Shown here: piece by piece, positions 45,264 to 56,048 of the stretch
Position numbering within the stretch: position 1 is the stretch's first letter
Layout: each line of letters starts with the position of its first letter
NCBI GenBank assembly: GCA_964016875.1
Contig: OZ024724.1
Coordinates: 17,526,501 to 17,590,500, forward strand
Direction: 5' to 3'
Origin: Fallopia convolvulus
Taxonomy: Eukaryota > Streptophyta > Magnoliopsida > Caryophyllales > Polygonaceae
DNA: 64,000 bases
Notes under the pieces: model-generated
Told to the model about the DNA's origin: nothing
Database searches by the model: none
Seen by the model: only the letters and a program-made list of their open reading frames with translations
Program-made: the position numbers and the translations under genes

Positions 45264-48065
45264 TGCCATCTCGTTCTTCTCGGAGAACTCTTGAGATTGA
45301 CTACTACAGCGAAACCTGAGAGGTCCTTCCATAGACGTTTGAGAGAACAATGAGCAATGGGCGACGCTGAGACTCTTGATCAACAAATGGAGGAACTCCG
45401 TGCTGAGATGCAGCGCATACGAATGGACCGAGATGCTCAGGCTGCAAATGCGCGGCTGGCTCAGGCACAATTGGACGCTATCCCGACGAATGCCAAGCAA
45501 TATATGCACCCAGAACTTAGGGTGCCCGAATCGGCGATAGTACTCCCGGAGATTAACCGCACTTTTGAGATTAAATCTCACTTCATATCCTTAATAAAGC
45601 GTTCTCAATTTGAGGGGAAACCCATTGAATGCCTAATGGAGCATATGAAGAACTTTACTGATTTATGTGACACTTATTGTTGCTGACAGTGTCTCATTTG
45701 AATATGTTCTCTTAAAGGGATTTAAGTGGTCTCTTGCAGGAAAAGCTTTGAGTTGGTTGGAGAGTTTGCCACCAAGGTCAATTACAACGTGGAAGGCTTT
45801 GCATGATTTATTCATGACCAAGTTCTTTCCACCGGCAAAAACAACGGAGCTTAGGAAGCGCATCACCTCCTACCATCAACTTCCAAACGAGACGCTTGTG
45901 GAGACATGGGAACGATTCCAAGAGCTTCTACGCCAATGCCCTACTCATGGGCAACCTCCCTATGTTCTCCAAGAGATCTTCTTTCAAGGCATTAATGCGG
46001 CTACCAAGGATCGCATTAACCTTCACACCGATTGTGGGTTCATTAAGATGACTCCAGAAGAAGCGTGGGCATTATTGAACAAGCGAACCAATTATGATGC
46101 CATGTACGGAACCCAACAAGCTAAGCCAACGGAGAGGAAGTTGTATGAGCCACAATCTGATGTGGTAGACCGGGATGTGAAGTTCCAATTCATGCAAGAT
46201 GAGATCAACCATTTGAAAAAGCAAGTAAGTTACTTTAAATCTTCTCAATCTTGTCAAGAATGCGGGTCTTCTTCCCATACTACTTCCAATTGACTAACTT
46301 ACAGCAAGTACGAGCCGCTGAGGCTTATGAGGAGGCAAACTACATGAGAGGTTCCTATAGGAACCAAAACAATTATGCAGGGAGGAGCAATGCTCAACCA
46401 TCTTGGGGAAATTCCAATTATGACCAATACAAGCAACCCCAACAAGAGCAACGTCCCCCTCCCTACCGTCCTCCGGGCTATCAAGAGCCACCCTCATGGG
46501 TTAAAGGGCTGCAAGAAGGAATCAATGGCGTCCGAATTGAGATCAACGGAGTTCATAACAAGATCAATGATGTCCAAGTCGATCTTACCACTCAAATGAA
46601 AGGTGTTCATGCGAGGTTTGGAGAATTTGACTCATGGAGAAAGAACATCGATTCCCAACTTGGACAACTGGCTACTCAGATCCAGAGACCTCATGGACAA
46701 CTCCCGGGCCGTCCCCAAGAGAATCCTAGAGGCCAAGCAAACAATGGTGAAGTCCGAGCCATGAATTTAAGGAGTGGCAAAGCTTTGCCCGAGCCAACCA
46801 AGCAAAAAGAGAAGGAGCAAGCCTCAGGACCGACCCCCTTAGGGTCGTGCAAGACCCCCTTAGGGTCGTGCAAGACCCCCTCAAGGGTCGTTCCTAAGGA
46901 GGCTATTAACGAGGAAGAAGAGGCGATCGACCCTCCAAGGGTCGAGCTCGACCACCCTTCGCCAGGTAAGTCTTCTAACCCTTCTCTTTCCATTCCATCT
47001 TCATCTAAGGTACTTCCTTTCCCTTCTAAGAAGCCCAAGGACCCGACGGAAGGTAAGTTTAAGCGCTTTGTTAAGTTGCTTCAAGGTTTAAACCTTTTCA
47101 TTCCTTTCGCTGATGCTTTGAATGAAATGCCTGCTTATACTAAATTCTTGAAGGAGATTTTATCTAGGAAGTGATCAATCTCAGAGCTGCATAATGAGGT
47201 CCATTCCATAAAGCTCCCTGAAAAGCTAGGCGATCCCGGTAAGTTTGCTATTACTATTGATATTGGAGCTTACCGTTTCAAAGCTTTGTGTGATCTAGGT
47301 GCTAGTGCAAGCTTGCTTCCACTTTCAGTTTGGTCCAAGACCAACATGGGACCACTGGAGCCTATTGATATGAATCTCTACATGGCTGACGGATCTCGTG
47401 TAAAAGCAACTGGAGTCGTGGACGATATCCCTATCCAAGTTGGAAAATTCTTTGTCCCAAACGACTTCATTGTGCTAGATATGCCAGAAGACCCTGTGGT
47501 GCCAATCATTCTTGGAAGACCATTCTTAGCCACCGCAGGAGCAAGAGTTGATGTTAGAAAGGGACTCCTCACATTTGACATTGGGGAGGAGAGGGTTGAG
47601 TTTCGCTTCAATCCCATTGTGAACGAAGTTGCTAGTTGCCGTATTGAGGAGCCTACCGACCCACCATGGGTCGGTGACGACCCTTATTTGAAGGAAAACA
47701 AGGTGGGAAGTGGATCCAAGCACAACATCGAGCCACTTCCAAATTCAGCAGGGTCGTTAACAACCCACTTACCCTCGGTAACGAGCCACTTCCCGAATGA
47801 CCCTGGTGAGTTTTCTTGTTCTTATCCACTCAATTCTGGTCATAATCCTTTTTCTTGTCCTTGTCTTATACTAGATCCTACTGTTAGTACTATGAAGGAG
47901 TCAAAACCTCCTTGGTTTTTGGATTATACTAACCCTATTGTAGGAGTACCAAGCATACTTGTGGATGATAGAGGACCGAATGTCCTAGAGAGAAGCTTTG
48001 AAGCTTTTCCATCTAAGTATGGGGTTTCCCATGATCCCGACAACGCTGGATGGAAGCCGCCCTGA
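45264..48065 (+). pseudogene. Ath4 gag-protease polyprotein
   Basis: A short N-terminal piece (MPSRSSRRTLEIDYYSET) ends in TGA. The main frame runs from 45357 (MGDAETLDQQMEELRAEMQ) and is broken by one inserted base near 45675 and one lost base near 46290, which restores the frame. A TGA at 47172-47174 is the only later stop. Domains: Retrotrans_gag (FKWSLAGKALSWLESLP, FMTKFFPPAKTTELRKRI, EIFFQGINAATKD) and a knuckle CQECGSSSHTTSN with the last Cys hit by the base loss. Then a linker (SGPTPLGSCKTPLGSCKTPS) encoded by AGGGTCG repeats, LPFPSKK, and a retropepsin with CDLGASASLLPLSVW and IILGRPFLATAGARVDV. The tail (SKPPWFLDYTNP) ends in TGA at 48063-48065. Only a few lesions separate it from an open gene. 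Confidence 0.92.
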
Positions 48066-49926
48066 TGAGCTAAGGTAAGTCGTCAATCTAATGACGTTAA
48101 ACAAGCGCTTACGGGAGGCAACCCGGTCTTTAGACTAGATTTTTCTTTTGTTTTTGCTTTTTGGATTAGGTTCTTTTTCTAACCTTCCTTATATTAGGAT
48201 AGAATATATATTTTTGGAAAGGAATTTTGTGGGATTTTTGCAGGGTCGTAAGCTTCAACCACTCCACCTTCACCATGATGAGCTCCACCTCCTTCTAAGC
48301 TTCCAAGAGTGCTTTGTGAGTTTCTTCTTCTTATCTCTTTACTTTTTCACATCATTTTTTCATGCATGGGGACATTGCATGATTTAAGTATGGGGTAGGG
48401 GAAGAAGAAAGCTCACATGTTATGTTTGCTTGAGTCTTTATATTAGTTGTTTGCTTGTTTGTTGGTTGGTTTGTTTTAAAATAAAAAAAATAAAAAAAAT
48501 AAAAATTCAAAATAAAATTGAAAAATGTCGAAAAATCCAAAAAAATATTTCTTTGTTTGTTTTAGGATAGAAGAATGCTTCATCTTAGACGTCCTATAAT
48601 GAGATCTAATTTTCATGCTTATCATATAATTCCTTTGGCATATTTGGATAGTATAGCCTAAGTCTTGAGAAATTGCTTTTGATTGTGAAAATTGACTTGT
48701 GATGAAATTGAGCATATGTGTCTTGAATAGAAGTAGTTGCAATCCAACAAAATTCTTACCTAGTGAGGAATTTTAGCCTTAAAGGGAGAACATAAAAAAT
48801 CCCTCTTCTTTTTCTTGTGTGAATTGCTCTCTTTATGCATAAATCTCTTGTCATTGATATGGTTATTTATTTCTTGAAGCCGCTATGAGATCGTTCATGC
48901 ATGTTAATTATGATTAAGAACTTATATTTCATAAGCCACTTTTATCCTCTCTTTTACCTACCTTTACATTATCCTCTTTTTGAAGCCAAGTTGAGCCTTA
49001 AGCCTTTTATTTTTAGCTCCACAAAATTATTCCATAGCCAAGATAAGCTTGACCCTATCCGGGGATTAGGACTTAGTGTTGGTTTGTGATAGTTTTGTTG
49101 AGTGAGATTGCTTGGTTCAAGTGTGGGGTAATTATGGGTTGGGAAAAGTAATAAAAAATCTTGCAGTTTATCATGTAAAAGGAGTTTGGTTCCCTGAATG
49201 CACTTGCAAAGAAAGAAAGAAAGAAAAAAAAAAGATGGTACCAACCTCCCATAAAAAAAATGAAAATCAAATGGGAGAAAAATAAAGCAAAGAGTTGAAT
49301 AGTGAATAATGTGCATGAGCCAAATTTCCTTAATAATTAGAAACAAGATTAAGTTGGGATATTCAAAGGAGTTGAAAAAAGAAGTGAGTTTGAGCATAAT
49401 GTTGAGAGAGTTTGGTATAATCTTTTATGAGAGTTTTAGTAATGTGTGAGTTTTTAGGAGTCTTTGATTCCCGGATATTATTAGCACCACATGGGCAAAA
49501 TATTTTCCACGCCTATTTGTCTTTACCAAGCCCCATTACAACTCGGCCGAATGGAGTCTTCTATGAAGATTTCATTGAGCCTAAGTTCTTATGATGATTG
49601 ATGTGTTTTGACTTCTCTAGGTAGAGAGATTGGTGATATAAGTCTCAATGATAAAGTTGATGTTGCATAAAGTTTGAGTCGAGAGTTGATGTTAATAGCC
49701 TAAACACATGAGAGATAAGTGAAACACATTAAAATCTCTTGTGAGGTTGGATTGTGATTGCTTAAGCTTGAGACTCATACATATGTGATGACGTTAAAAT
49801 TACTCGTCTACTTTTTCACTTGTGTTTAAAATATTTTGACAAAGGCTATGCTTGAAGATTGTGTTATTGGTCTTGATTTTGCATGATTATTGCTTGAGGA
49901 CAAGCAAGTCTAAGTATGGGGTAATT
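48066..49926 (+). other. Ath4 3' region: splice-donor-like site, AGGCAA hairpin, pre-PPT hairpin
   Basis: TAAGGTAAGT follows the stop codon at once. The CGGG-AGGCAA-CCCG hairpin is at 48112-48125. Low-complexity AT and A-rich tracts follow (48480-48550, 49200-49260). The hairpin TTGCTTG-AGGA-CAAGCAA is at 49890-49907, then AAGTATGGGGTAATT as PPT. The Athila ORF1-like gene of Ath3 has no counterpart here. No gene is supported. Confidence 0.7.
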
Positions 49927-51279
49927 TGATATCCGCTTTTTAGGTAGGTTTTTAGTATCTAGATAGATTAGGTTAAGTTAGTTTTTGTGCTTGAGTTTTA
50001 TGCTTTTGAGTCTTTTTGCTTTAGTTTTCGTATTTCCTTGAGATTCGGAAGTTACGCACCTTTTGTGTCATTTTGTAGGAGTTTTGGAGCTTAGAAGAAG
50101 AGTTTGGAGCATTACAAGAGAAGATGGAGATGAAGCGCTCAAGTAAAGTCATTGAAGATCAAGTTTGAGCTTGGAAAGAGATAAAGAAATTCGTTACAAG
50201 AACATAGGAAAAAGTATCGAGTCAAACGGAGTTGTAACGAATCCTCTACGCAAGTTTTACTCAAGGTTGTTCGAACAAGCTCTCAGGACCGACCCTAGGG
50301 GGGTCGTGAACGACCCTATTAGGGTCGTGCTAGACCCACCCAAAATTGTAAGCCTCAGGACCGACCCCAGGGGGGTCGAGAACGACCCTATGTGGGTCGA
50401 TCGGGGCGCCGACTCTCCCTTATTCCAAGATCTTTATGGATATATTCTATCTTTTATTTTAGGAAGTAGTTTTATCTTGTTTTCTAGTGTAATTAGGGCT
50501 CCTTTTTCTCTATAAAAGGGAGGCTAGACCTTCTAGTTGAAGGAGATCTTTTGCTAGCTTTGTTTGGAGGTTATTTGGAGATTAAGAGGAAGACTTGGAG
50601 GAAGTTGGAGAAATTTGTAAGACCTCTTTATTTTTATGATCATGTCTTCTTCTTTCTTTTCAATGTGTGAGTAGTCTTCTTAGATTCTAGGGTTGGGTGA
50701 AAACCCAACACAATCATGCATGTCTAAACTTGAATTCATGACTTGAATGCTTGAAGATCATATCTATCTATCTTGTGCTTAATACCTTTGCGAAAGTTGA
50801 GGCAATATCTTGCAATTAACCTAAAAGCGAAAGTGTAAAGTTGATTGCTTGATTAGATCTAAATAGGATTATTTGCGAAAGTTGATATTCCTAGGTTGAA
50901 GGATAGATAGAAAGTTGTTTAATTTGCGACAGTTGATTGAATAACTTGAATTGTTTGCGACAGTTGACTTTTCTATGATCATAATTGCATGATAGTTGTG
51001 AATTCTTGTTGAAAGCATGTATGGTTGATGTTGTGGTAGCCCTAGCCCTAGGATTGCCTTTTTATATATTTGATTTAAAACTTGTGATTTTGCTTCGATC
51101 TCGGCCCCCAAAGTCGTGCTCGAGCCCTTGTTGAACCCTTGCTTTGTTTGTGTTTTCTTGCTTTTCTTAGTTTATCAACTAATCTTTGGCCCTAATCTCA
51201 TTCCCGTGAACGAACCTGACTCCGCTATACTCAGCGGGGTCTTGAATATAAATTTATTTGTTCAAGAAACCCTTCAACA
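49927..51279 (+). repeat. Ath4 3' LTR
   Basis: 1353 bp, with the same GGGTCG/CGACCC cluster at about 50290-50402 and TATA box at 50511-50518. Ends CTTCAACA, then TSD TGCAC. Confidence 0.95.
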
Positions 51280-51284
51280 TGCAC

Positions 51285-51642
51285 ATCTTCAAATATTCAC
51301 GACAACTTGCACTATAATAAAAAAAAAATTAATGCACATGCATGAATTTAATCAATACTCCGTAGTATAAATACTGATAGACTCAATTGACTTAAGGAGA
51401 CTAATCATATATAAATCAATATATATATATACCGATCGCATGTACACAACTTTCATATTATTAATGCACACAACTTTTATCTAAATACGATCGCATGTAC
51501 ACACGAAAAACTTAAAGCATACATAAACATGTATAACATAAATGATTTGTGTCTTTTAGGATCCAATCCAAAGACGATCAAATTTTTTTTATAATTAAAC
51601 ATGCTCTTCTATGCATACAATCATACGAAGCTCTGATACCAC
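51285..51642 (-). other. Cop2 leader, right part, and primer-binding site
   Basis: Untranslated leader joined to 43063-43788 when Ath4 is removed. The PBS TGGTATCAGAGC on the minus strand is at 51630-51641, complementary to the initiator-Met tRNA end. AT-rich otherwise. Confidence 0.8.
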
Positions 51643-52276
51643 TGTTGGGTTCTAGAGATGTAAACGCAGCGGAAAAGACAAAATTTCATCCCAAACTTTC
51701 ATGGATCAGTATAATAACGTATGAAAAATAATTGGATTAGAAGATTACCTCAAATTCGAATCCAAATAGCAATTTCAAACCTTTCTTTTGATCACCAAAG
51801 AGCCCTAAGTGTTGCTCCTCTAGCGGTATCCACACACACGAACGGGGACAATTTTATATACCGGAACTCGCTTACTAGAGCGCTTAACCGATATATACAC
51901 GAGAGAGATGAATTTTCTTGGAGAAATCAATTTAGCGTACCACGTCCGCCGATATGCACGTCCATATATATTATGCAGTGCAAATCTTTCAACTAAATGA
52001 ATATCTCAATCTTTAACAAATATATTGTTATTTTAATAATCTGTTAAGATTTTAACTTATCCACTTGCCACAAGAGATAAACTCTATCTATATCTCTTTA
52101 TTTAATTTTCTAAAATCATAATTAATTAAATTACTTTATAATTAATTATGATTGTCTAAGAAAAATAAATATACGCTCTCCATAATCATTATATAGGTCT
52201 AATTATAACTAAGACCCATTAAACCCGGTTCGATAAATCTAGACCCGTTGGCTTGGTTATTGTGCATATACTATCA
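51643..52276 (-). repeat. Cop2 5' LTR
   Basis: 634 bp, TGTTGGGTTC to ATACTATCA on the plus strand, pairing with 25823-26458. Confidence 0.94.
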
Positions 52277-52281
52277 AGAAG

Positions 52282-52873
52282 ACCATGTAAGCATCATTAT
52301 CCTTGGTTAATTGAGAAACACTGATAAGATTTTTCTTTATTTGAGGAACAAAAAGTATGTTATGTAATTGAACAAAAAGTATGTTATGTAATTGGACAAA
52401 GTTGACAAATAGGATGACTTGAAGAAGAGTCGGTGTCGGAACTCGGGTCAGATCGTGACTGATTGTTGCGAGAACGAGGTCCGCGATTGGCTACATTAGC
52501 CGAGAGATGAGTCCGAAGAAGCAATCTGATTTGTTGTGTTAAGACGCTCTTCCTCTTGTAATAAGAGACCAAATAGTTCATCACAAGAAATAGGGTTCCT
52601 TTGCATATTATACACAGTTAGAAATGCGGAGTATGACGAATCTAACCCATTCAGAATATATTCAATAAAGTCATGATCATGAACAGTATAACTACATTCA
52701 GCAAGAGCATCAGAAAAGCTCCGGTTTTTCTCGACATAATCAAGAATAGATAAATTGCCTTTCGCCAGATTTTGCAGCTGATGCTTTAGAAACATAGAGC
52801 GGGCCCTAGTTTGGGCAAAAAACATGCGCTCGAGAATAGCCTAGGCCTCATGAGTGGTCTTACCGTCAGACAT
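52282..52873 (-). pseudogene. Cop1 gag fragment joined to pre-integrase remnant
   Basis: Minus-strand frame from an ATG at 52873 (MSDGKTTHEA), then a TAG in place of an expected Trp, then AILERMFFAQTRARSMFLKH. It continues with the conserved UBN2-type gag segment (FIEYILNGLDSSYSAFLT, LLLQEEERLN). The N-terminal part of a normal copia gag is missing: the ATG is only 44 bases from the PBS. After a frame change, SHPICQLC marks the start of a zinc knuckle, but the sequence then jumps to a VPQIKKNLISVS-like stretch normally found after the protease. Protease is therefore deleted. A direct repeat of about 25 bp (GAACAAAAAGTATGTTATGTAATTG) lies at the junction, 52346-52394. Confidence 0.85.
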
Positions 52874-52916
52874 GGTCGAAGACGAGGGTTTTGGAAAAAC
52901 AATTGGATCGTATTAT

Positions 52917-52929
52917 GCTCTGAATACCA
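52917..52929 (-). other. Cop1 primer-binding site
   Basis: TGGTATTCAGAGC on the minus strand abuts the right LTR. It resembles the usual initiator-Met PBS with one extra T. Confidence 0.8.
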
Positions 52930-53112
52930 TGTTAAGATAGAATATTTCTGTGAATGTAATCTTGTTTATTTCAGAATACCCAAAAGGGTTTATATACAAG
53001 ATAATACTTAGAGCCCAAGAGATCTTATCTATCTTGAGTCTCTAAGATAAATATAAACAAAATACAAGATAATTATGGGAAATATCTTAACAATATAATA
53101 TTTATCCCAATA
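52930..53112 (-). repeat. Cop1 5' LTR
   Basis: 183 bp, matches 22485-22666; followed by TSD GTGGG. Confidence 0.93.
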
Positions 53113-53117
53113 GTGGG

Positions 53118-54128
53118 AATTATGTAAACATGGATTATATATGGTAGAAATATGGGGTTTAATGTTATATATATAAGCATATGTGTAATTTTAAAGTTCT
53201 AATATTGTATGTGTCTATATATACGAACTAGTTTGTTAGTAGATACAAGGGATTAGTATATTTAATTATGAATGGTAAAGTGTGGTGGTTGACGTTTAAA
53301 AATAGATTAATTAGAAGATTAGTTTGTCTTGATCAAGAGTTTAGTCTTTGGATGAGTTGAATGTTAGTAAAGTTAAATGGTAATGTTGTATAATTAGTTT
53401 TGTAAGAAATGAATTGTGTATGCATTTTGATACCAGGACAATTCGTGGACTAGTTGATTTGTATCCTTTCCTTAAAAATTTTACTTAAATTGGCTAAATC
53501 GCCATTTATTATAAAGCTATTATTTTTGTTCTTAGGCAACTAGTTGATTCAAGCTTATTATTTTAGTGTGTGGAACTTTGTTCAAGGTAAGTTAGTTAGA
53601 CTTACTTAGCTTGCAAACATGATATGTGCTAAGTTAGTGGATTAAATGTGTGGAACCTTATTTTAAAATACTATTCCATGTTACATTTTCATACTCGAAA
53701 GTTATCAAAATAGTTTCAACTGTTTTTTATTGTGTGCAACTTGGTTTCTGTGGATGTGATTATGGACACTGGCAATTTATGGAGAAGAGGGCTTGAGTCC
53801 CTAGTTGTGTGCAATTTTGGATGATGATGCTCGATCTCGACGTGACGTGTCTTAGGGGGAATTGAGGGCTTGAGTCCCTAGTTGCAAGGACAATGTAGTT
53901 AATAATCTTGGTAGCTAGTATGCTGGCTTTAGTTCTAGTAGTTGGTTACATTAATATTGCTTATCGAGTTGTTTTGAAAATGATAAGTTATATTTTCTTC
54001 TTGGTTTTTTTGACTATTCTTTTGTTGTAAGGTCCAATGTTGGTGAGTTTGTTGTCAGGCTAGTTCCGATAGACCTAAGTGTTGTCTAAGACTAGGTAAC
54101 AACCCGAATTACAAGATGGGGTGTTATA
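53118..54128 (+). repeat. Probable right part of Gyp1 3' LTR
   Basis: Non-coding, ends GGGGTGTTATA, like the end of the solo LTR at 19812 (GGGGTGTTACA). A segment GAGGGCTTGAGTCCCTAGTTG occurs twice, near 53787 and 53865. No gene is supported. The LTR assignment is an inference from these ends. Confidence 0.35.
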
Positions 54129-55190
54129 GAGCGGATGCTGACGCGCGTGTCATTAGGTCCAAAGTCGGATTTTGGTGTTTTTTGTTGTTGATTTTCATTA
54201 TTTAAGTTTATGTTTGCTTAGTTTGATTTTAGTAATGGTGTTGGGAACTAAGGATTGAGAAATTTTTTCCCGTTTTGAGTTTAGTTGGATTTTCATGCAT
54301 GGTTTAATACTTTATGTTTTAAAAAAAAAGTTGGATGTTTTATTTTGTTTTCTCATCATGCCGGATTTGCAACATCCAAGTGAAATCGTTGTTAAGCTAG
54401 CCTAAGTTGTACCCGGAGAGGTCTACTATCGATTAACGCCCTGGTGTAAAGACGGAGAGCTATACATGTTTTTTTTTAAATGAGAATCTGTTTTAGTTTG
54501 CTATTACCACAATAATACTTAAGAAATAGATAGAAAAAGGAAAAAATAATAAAAAAAATAAAATAGATAAATATGAAAAAGATAGAAAATTAGATAGAAA
54601 ATTAATTTTATAAATCTTTAATAGTATATTTGATTTTGTAAAATTAGTTTTACATAATTAGATAAGAGGAATTTTATAGAAAATAATTTAAATAATATGT
54701 ATGAAAAATAAGTTTATTAATATGAAGTGGAGCTAGAATCAACGTGGTGGCTTGAAAACAATCGACTTTTATATTATATATTGATTTAGTTTACGAAGAG
54801 TTATTCTCTATAATAGATACTAAACCAAAATGGCTCCCATATAAAGCCTTCAATTGTAATCTTTCCAATTCAATTAATAAGAAAGGTTCATTCATGTATT
54901 CTTATTTTTAAATTTCTCATATTTTGTAAACACAAACAACACTCTTTGTGAATTTTATTGAAAAAAATGGGCTAAGTAGCAATTAAATGGGGATAGCCTG
55001 ACCCCTACATCAACAAAATTAAAAAAACACAAAACACCTTATTGCATGACAAACATTACAATGATACATGGAGACAAATGGAAGGGAGGTTTAGAAAAGT
55101 GATGGCTAAAGCAAACGCGGTTACTTGCTATACAAAGCGGGAGAGACTTTCGAGGGAGTTTCCAACAGGTAAAACTAAAATATTCGACAA
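54129..55190. other. AT-rich intergenic region
   Basis: No gene or repeat structure recognised. A-rich tracts lie at 54530-54600. The region lies 3' of the thaumatin-like gene and would hold its terminator and any lost 3' coding. Confidence 0.5.
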
Positions 55191-56048
55191 TCATGGTTCA
55201 TCGTTTCTGACTTCGGTGACTATCATGGGCACGTTGCCTGAACCGGGTCCTGAACTTGATCTTGACCCATGTCTAGACCCTGATCCCGACCCAGATCTTG
55301 ACCTTGACCCGGACCCTGAACTTGACCCGGACATTGATCCTGAACTGGACCCTGATCCTGATCCTGACCCTGAGCCTGAACCAGATCCAGATCCAGATCC
55401 TGATCCTGATCCTGATCCTGACCCTGATCCCGACCCTGACCCGGATCCAGATCCCGAACCTGCCCCTGGAGAGTACTTTTGGTTGTAGAGGTCGTTATTA
55501 GTGGATCTATATGCCATGGGAACAATACTTGAACATAGTCCCGATCCTGACCTTGACCCAGACCCTAAACCTGATCTTGACCCAAACCCTGATCTTGACC
55601 CAGATCTCAACCCCGAGCCTGATCCCGACCCTGACTCGGATCTTCAACTTGCTCTTGGAGAGTGTTTTTGGTTGTAGATGTCATTATAACTTGATTTATG
55701 TGCCATGGGCACATTACCCGAACCAGGTCCCGATCCTAACCTTGACCCAGAACCTGAACCTGATCCTGACCCAGATCCTGATCCCGACCCTGACCCTGGA
55801 GAGTACTTTTTATTGTAGATGTTGTTATAACTTGATCTATGTGCCATGGGCACGTTACCTGAACCAGGTCCTGATCTTGACATTGACCCAGATCCTGAAC
55901 CTGATCCTGACCCTGACCCTGGCCCCGAGCCTGATTTAGAACCCGACCCTGAACCTGATCCCGACCCTGACCCAGATCCTGAACCTGACCCTGGAGAGTA
56001 TTTTTGGTTGTAGATGTTATTATTAATGGATCTATATCCAATGGGCAC
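55191..56048 (-). repeat. Gly-Ser repeat with Tyr-rich modules (exon 3 of thaumatin-like gene)
   Basis: On the minus strand a GGTTCAGGATC-type hexamer array encodes long (GS)n runs. Separating them are modules of about 20 residues such as NVPMAHRSSYNNIYN followed by KKYSPG. Module starts (the V codon) are at 56048, 55853, 55712 and 55523, with a partial fifth at 55232. Spacings are 195, 141, 189 and 291 bp, all multiples of three. The Asp-Pro repeat on the plus strand is the shadow of this array. Confidence 0.85.

Larger units (their letters stand above)
43789..51279 (+). mobile_element. Ath4: Athila-like gag-protease LTR element
   Basis: LTRs of 1352 bp (43789-45140) and 1353 bp (49927-51279), TGATATCC to CAACA, are flanked by the TSD TGCAC (43784-43788 and 51280-51284). 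The PBS TGGCGCCGTTGCCGGGGA (45144-45161) is an exact complement of the tRNA-Asp 3' end including CCA. It has a gag-protease gene, the AGGCAA hairpin, a 3' untranslated region related to Ath3, and no second ORF, reverse transcriptase or integrase. LTR differences are few and confined mainly to the first half, so this is the youngest insertion of the Athila-like set visible here. Confidence 0.95.
25823..52276 (-). mobile_element. Cop2: Ty1/copia element nested in Cop1, carrying Ath3 and Ath4
   Basis: LTRs of 636 bp (25823-26458) and 634 bp (51643-52276) are flanked by the TSD AGAAG (25818-25822 and 52277-52281). The minus-strand PBS TGGTATCAGAGC (51630-51641) is one base from the right LTR and matches the initiator-Met tRNA PBS. 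Gag, protease, integrase, reverse transcriptase and RNase H fragments follow in copia order from right to left. Ath3 interrupts the integrase C-terminus, and Ath4 interrupts the untranslated leader. The outer sequence reads straight from Cop1 protease-end into Cop1 integrase once Cop2 is removed. Confidence 0.95.
22485..53112 (-). mobile_element. Cop1: Ty1/copia element containing Cop2, Ath3 and Ath4
   Basis: Short LTRs (22485-22666 and 52930-53112) are flanked by the TSD GTGGG (22480-22484 and 53113-53117). On the minus strand the PBS TGGTATTCAGAGC follows the right LTR, and a pure G/A run (22667-22681 on the plus strand as CTCCCCCCCC) precedes the left LTR. It encodes truncated gag, integrase, reverse transcriptase and RNase H, with several stops. 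Cop2 splits it at TSD AGAAG. Without the insertions, its internal region is about 3.8 kb, shorter than a full copia element because of gag and protease deletions. Confidence 0.93.
4525..54128 (+). mobile_element. Gyp1: host Ty3/gypsy element (gag-protease only) containing the whole nest
   Basis: Plus-strand gag and protease fragments at 4578-5271, 15620-16049, 19813-20328 and 20615-21523 join in order when Ath2 and the solo LTR, with their TSDs, are removed. No reverse transcriptase, RNase H or integrase follows the protease. The frame is followed by decayed sequence encoding a RARA-type basic tail, then a purine run AAGGGTGGG near 21804 and a TGTAA start at 21820. A gypsy-style LTR end, GGGGTGTTATA, is at 54118-54128 beyond the copia insertion. 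I infer that 21820-22484 plus 53118-54128 is the 3' LTR, split by Cop1. The 5' LTR would be left of the window. The gag and protease evidence is strong; the 3' boundary is inference. Confidence 0.6.

Noticed and set aside
43784..51284. Possible segmental duplication of about 1.35 kb
   Set aside because: The two copies are the LTRs of Ath4, shown by the TSD and PBS.
55042..55488. Plus-strand ORF with a long Asp-Pro repeat
   Set aside because: It is the antisense of the Gly-Ser repeat. The minus strand has splice-supported continuity with the thaumatin-like exon and conserved non-repeat modules.
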